64,000 nucleotides of DNA. Origin: Astrocystis sublimbata. Lineage: Eukaryota > Ascomycota > Sordariomycetes > Xylariales > Xylariaceae. The DNA lies in assembly GCA_022453515.1 (NCBI GenBank), contig JAJNNY010000002.1:558001-622000 (forward strand), in the 5' to 3' direction. Position 1 is the first letter of the stretch. The number at the start of each line of letters is the position of its first letter. This document shows, one piece after another, positions 60,668 to 64,000 of the stretch. Made by a program: the position numbers and the translations under genes. A model generated the notes under the pieces. It was not told the DNA's origin. It saw only the letters and a list, made by a program, of their open reading frames with translations, and did not search any database.

Positions 60668-63397
60668 TTATTGATATACCTGCCTCGGAGCATCGTTTTC
60701 TTGGTAAAGGAGTTCTTGGCGCACTGTCCGAGGCCTTCCAACATATGTAATGTCACCTTCTCGTGGTGGTTGTTCATAGTGTCGTTCAAGTGGTCGAACG
60801 CCATATGCAGATGGTGGAATGTCCATTTCGGCTGGCCTGACACTATAGTCACGACCTACGTGCGGAGGGACAATTTCCCTTCTTGCATCAGGATGTACGC
60901 TAGCCGCATAGTGACGTGGGGGGATATCGGGTCTGGTGCTACTAAGGCGTTCGTAGGGTATAGCTTCTATCAATCTCGCACTGGCCGCCCGAGGAAGGTA
61001 TTCTTGCAATGCATGCTCCGCGGGCCCACGAATCTGTACAAACTCTTGGCTAGGGTGTCCTATCGGTTGTGCTGGATAATCCCGTTCCCGATAGCCCCGG
61101 TACCCTGATCCATAATCTGGCTGAGTAATGACCTGTCGAGGGGCATAGGTTGGAGATGCTCGTCGGTATATCACGCCATCTTCCCCTACAATCTCTGGTG
61201 CCGGCATACGAGAAGTGGCCCGTGTCGGTGCTCTCTCATACACAACTTCGTGGTCTCCTGGCCTCAGGGGCGGCACAACTGACTGCCTGGACACAGTAGC
61301 AGAGCGGATTGGTTCAAGATACTCGCGGCCATATTCATCAACGACAATGCGACGAGGGGGTGCGGATGGAGGTGGCATCGCAGATGGGCGTCGCTCTAAA
61401 CTGATTGGTGACCGAGATCTCGCGCGGTCGGCGTAAGGCCGCGCACTCATACGCCCATCACGTTGGTGGATAGGAACGTCTCGTAGGTCAGAATTGACGA
61501 CGGAATAAGACGCTGTTCGTATAGGGCGGTGGTCAACTGAATCATAGGGGCTAGGATATCCCATGTGACTTGGAGCCGGTTGAACATAGCGGATGATAGT
61601 TCCATCGGGTCTCCGTTCCTCATACCAAGGGGACTCTAGTCTGTGGGCAACCGGCACCACTGAAGGACGTACCTGTCGCGAGTATGGGTCATCAACGGTC
61701 TCGTAGCCCTGTGGCACTCTGTCGACATGTATGGGCACCGGCCCATAACGTTCTTGCTGGGGCTGCGAGCTCGGTTCCTCAACTACATCGTCATCGTAGA
61801 TCATCTCAACCTCCTGTCGCTCTAATCGTCGTGGTCTTTTCTGAGGGCGGATGAAGGGTGGTGCCGCAAGAGGCGAGGGTGACTTTGGCTCCTGTTTGAT
61901 ACGGGGCGAGCCCTGAGCATCATGACTTCTTGCATCCACTTTCCTCTTGTTCTTTTTCTTGTTGTTTTTCTGCTTTCCCTTGTCACCCTGTGGGGAGCTT
62001 TCCGGGCTGATCACGACTGTATTCTGCTGTCGCAAAGCCGTTACCTGAGCAGGAGCACGTATTAAAGCCCTGGTGTCCATTTCACGTATTTGTGGTTGCC
62101 GGGCTACCGCCAATGGCGAGACATGGGCAGGTTGAGGAGCGAAGGGCGAGAGGTTGTGGCCTCGTATCAATGGCTGTTCTTGCTGTCTGCAGCTGGGGTT
62201 AGGCACAAGCTGCGCTGAATTCTGCAAACCATGTTGATCAGCAGACTGCTCCGAATCCGTGTTACCAGAATTATCGGATCTACTAGCGTCTCGACTATCT
62301 GAACTGATGATTTGTGAGTCTAGGTGCTTTGTCTGGTGATCTTGGGTCCCCGGAGGCTTGGTTTCTGTACGTGATGTACCAATCGTATTATGATCTTTGG
62401 TAGCAGCAGCAGCCGCAGCAGTCGCAGGGGGTGTGCTTGAGATACTTGTTGTTTGAGCAACGAGACGACGAATGGCATCTGTTTGTTGAGGGCGAGGTGT
62501 GGTAAAGGGCGAAGGACACGAGGTCAATGGTTGTGACGCAGGAACATGATTGCTTGCTTGACGTGAGGGCAGAGGTCTATTCTGCACCTGCGCAATTCCA
62601 GCAGCGTTGCGGGCTTGGGGGGATTGTTGTGACTCGGGGGTATTATGTTGGCTAGAGTAGAATGTTCCGTCGTCAAATGAGTCACTGGCATCAGAAGCAT
62701 TAGCAGTAGGGCTAGGCATGATGGACGTTGCTGGCGGCGCGGTGGCCTGTACGAGAGTAAGAGCCTTGGCTAGAATATCAGAGATATCAAGGTCTGGCAG
62801 CTGTTCAGAAGCTTGAGTGCCGCCTCGGATTGATGACCTTTGCTCCTCAACCTGGTCGTTGAGTACTTTCTCCAGCTTCTGTCTCTGGATTTGAATCTCA
62901 GCCTTTACAAGACCATCAGATTTCTGAAGTAGGACCGGGTCAACCTTTGGTTTCCCGGATCCAAATGGTCTAGATACGCCGGGGATATACGGCGCAGAGC
63001 TGGCCGGGGGGAATGATACAGCTGGTTGCTGCGAGTTAGCCTTGAATGACAGCATGTTGTCCACCGAGCGACCGTTAGCAGCATTGTTGTTGGTAGGCAG
63101 CTCTGTAGATGATGCTCCTACACGCTCAGGCGCGTTAGACAGAGGTCGGTTGGTAGAGGTCTGTTTGAGCACAGAAGAAGCCGGCACTTTTAAACGTGGG
63201 TGGTTGCCCGACACTACACGATCGCGGAAGTGAATGACCTTCTCATATTCGCGAATTTCGGCGTGCTCTGGGCTTGTCAGTGCGGCAGTAGCAGTAGCAG
63301 TAGCAGTAGCAGTAGCAGTAGCAGGAGTCGCAGTGGTAGTGAATGTGGCAGTGCCAGTGCACGCTGGCTCAGGGCCAGATGCTGCAACTCGCGACAT
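60668..63397 (-). CDS. Disordered, probably nuclear protein of unknown function (909 residues)
   Basis: One uninterrupted reading frame of 909 residues with even codon usage throughout. I do not recognise the family. It starts MSRVAASGPEP, followed by a Thr/Ala repeat (residues about 23-39). Residues 45-62 (SPEHAEIREYEKVIHFRD) look helical. A coiled-coil-prone stretch follows near 165-200 (LVKAEIQIQRQKLEKVLNDQVEEQ), then an acidic-hydrophobic LPDLDISDILAKALTLVQA. The middle is rich in Gln, Ser, Thr and Pro. A strongly basic KQKNNKKKNKRK (about residues 480-492) is a likely nuclear localisation signal. The C-terminal third is rich in Arg, Tyr and Pro, with many RR, RP and YGREYLEP-like motifs, as in RNA- or chromatin-associated scaffold proteins. 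The start ATG at 63397 is the first in frame; a later start is possible. Whether the Thr/Ala repeat is translated depends on that. Confidence 0.75.
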   Translation of the reverse strand: MSRVAASGPEPACTGTATFTTTATPATATATATATATAALTSPEHAEIREYEKVIHFRDRVVSGNHPRLKVPASSVLKQTSTNRPLSNAPERVGASSTELPTNNNAANGRSVDNMLSFKANSQQPAVSFPPASSAPYIPGVSRPFGSGKPKVDPVLLQKSDGLVKAEIQIQRQKLEKVLNDQVEEQRSSIRGGTQASEQLPDLDISDILAKALTLVQATAPPATSIMPSPTANASDASDSFDDGTFYSSQHNTPESQQSPQARNAAGIAQVQNRPLPSRQASNHVPASQPLTSCPSPFTTPRPQQTDAIRRLVAQTTSISSTPPATAAAAAATKDHNTIGTSRTETKPPGTQDHQTKHLDSQIISSDSRDASRSDNSGNTDSEQSADQHGLQNSAQLVPNPSCRQQEQPLIRGHNLSPFAPQPAHVSPLAVARQPQIREMDTRALIRAPAQVTALRQQNTVVISPESSPQGDKGKQKNNKKKNKRKVDARSHDAQGSPRIKQEPKSPSPLAAPPFIRPQKRPRRLERQEVEMIYDDDVVEEPSSQPQQERYGPVPIHVDRVPQGYETVDDPYSRQVRPSVVPVAHRLESPWYEERRPDGTIIRYVQPAPSHMGYPSPYDSVDHRPIRTASYSVVNSDLRDVPIHQRDGRMSARPYADRARSRSPISLERRPSAMPPPSAPPRRIVVDEYGREYLEPIRSATVSRQSVVPPLRPGDHEVVYERAPTRATSRMPAPEIVGEDGVIYRRASPTYAPRQVITQPDYGSGYRGYRERDYPAQPIGHPSQEFVQIRGPAEHALQEYLPRAASARLIEAIPYERLSSTRPDIPPRHYAASVHPDARREIVPPHVGRDYSVRPAEMDIPPSAYGVRPLERHYEQPPREGDITYVGRPRTVRQELLYQENDAPRQVYQ
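63285..63323. repeat. Coding hexanucleotide repeat AGTAGC
   Basis: Six to seven AGTAGC units on the + strand, read on the minus strand as GCTACT and translated as alternating Ala-Thr near the N-terminus of the 909-residue protein. Confidence 0.85.
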
Positions 63398-64000
63398 TTC
63401 AAAGATTCAGATCAGCAGGGAACGATCCATCCGTCGATAATCGCAATGCCGACGCGTGATAGGTATATGATACAAATGGCTCAAATGCTAAGAATCAATG
63501 GAAAGACGCCCGTGCGCATGTGAGTGGTTTAGCAGACAGTCTGTCGCTACTGCGTACATGTAGGTAGTCAAGTTACAACTTGTGAGAAGAAAGGAGGAAG
63601 ATTGGGTGTGTGTCTGGTCGCGCAGCTCAGATGGAGCTCCTCTGCCCACTACTTCAGGTTTGGGAAATTTATTTTTTCAAACTTGCCGAATCCAGGAGCC
63701 CCTGGACTTTGGTAGGGACTGTACTGCCCAGCCGCCAGGTTCTGGCTGGGTACATGCAGCTAGGTAGTGGCAGGCGCACTGATCTAAGCCTGGTTGATCT
63801 AAGTTAGATACATGTAGGTACCTACTTACAGGGAGCTTCCCAGGTAGACCGCACCCACAGGTGCTCAAACCAGTACATGTGCCTAGGTAATTCTAGGTAT
63901 TGTAGGCACTTTCACATGCAATGATGGTGCATGCTAATTGGCGGGTATGCCTTCTGCTAGAGGGATGGAACCTCGAAGCTGCGCTGGTATGTGACGTATG
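63398..64000. other. Right-end upstream region
   Basis: This is the promoter side of the minus-strand disordered-protein gene. It contains ACATGTAGGTA motifs near 63557 and 63811 and an AACCTCGAAG motif at 63970-63979. No other gene is supported. Confidence 0.45.

Noticed and set aside
1..64000. CRISPR arrays, prophage, secondary-metabolite backbone genes (PKS/NRPS), rRNA genes
   Set aside because: Looked for and not seen: no spaced direct-repeat array, no large synthase motifs, no rRNA-like sequence.

Overview
This window looks like a chromosomal segment from a filamentous ascomycete (Pezizomycotina), most likely a sordariomycete. The evidence is short GT..AG introns with CTAAC/CTGAC-like branch points, a fungal complement of single-copy housekeeping genes, a C2H2 plus fungal_trans transcription factor, a two-domain Egt1, and intergenic DNA full of ACCTAGGTA/GTAGGTA motifs. 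No prokaryotic or viral gene order is seen. I identify eleven protein-coding genes by reading the sequence; exon coordinates were derived by hand from reading-frame continuity, splice sites and remembered family sequence.

Layout. Left (0.8-5.9 kb): RRP8 (25S rRNA methyltransferase) and DDI1 (ubiquitin-like/retropepsin/UBA shuttle protein), both +. 5.9-12.5 kb is non-coding: an AT-richer part to about 8.7 kb, then a GC-richer, repeat-rich part. 12.6-23.0 kb is a housekeeping block: EGT1 (ergothioneine synthase, +, 13 exons), then on the minus strand eIF2B-alpha (GCN3), Rab GDI (8 exons) and mitochondrial ribosomal protein uL29m (MRPL4). 23.05-34.1 kb is an 11-kb gene desert with no recognisable coding sequence, probably decayed repeats. 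34.1-39.1 kb holds a large C2H2/fungal_trans transcription factor with a long pyrimidine-rich leader. 42.1-47.5 kb holds the divergent pair URA5 (-) and NOG1 (+, 14 exons). 48.4-56.0 kb has a GNAT acetyltransferase and a multi-KH RNA-binding protein, both minus. 56-60.7 kb is non-coding and contains an intact-looking 417-bp terminal-inverted-repeat element. 60.7-63.4 kb encodes a 909-residue disordered, probably nuclear protein of unknown function.

The genes do not form a metabolic cluster. Several share a ribosome/translation theme (RRP8, NOG1, eIF2B-alpha, uL29m), which is probably coincidental in a housekeeping region. The points most worth a second look are a DDI1 start codon that appears to be split by an intron, runs of micro-exons in NOG1, EGT1 and GDI1, the small TA-flanked inverted-repeat element, a tRNA-like pol III box A/B relic, and three families of short dispersed motifs in intergenic DNA. 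I found no convincing new multi-gene system.
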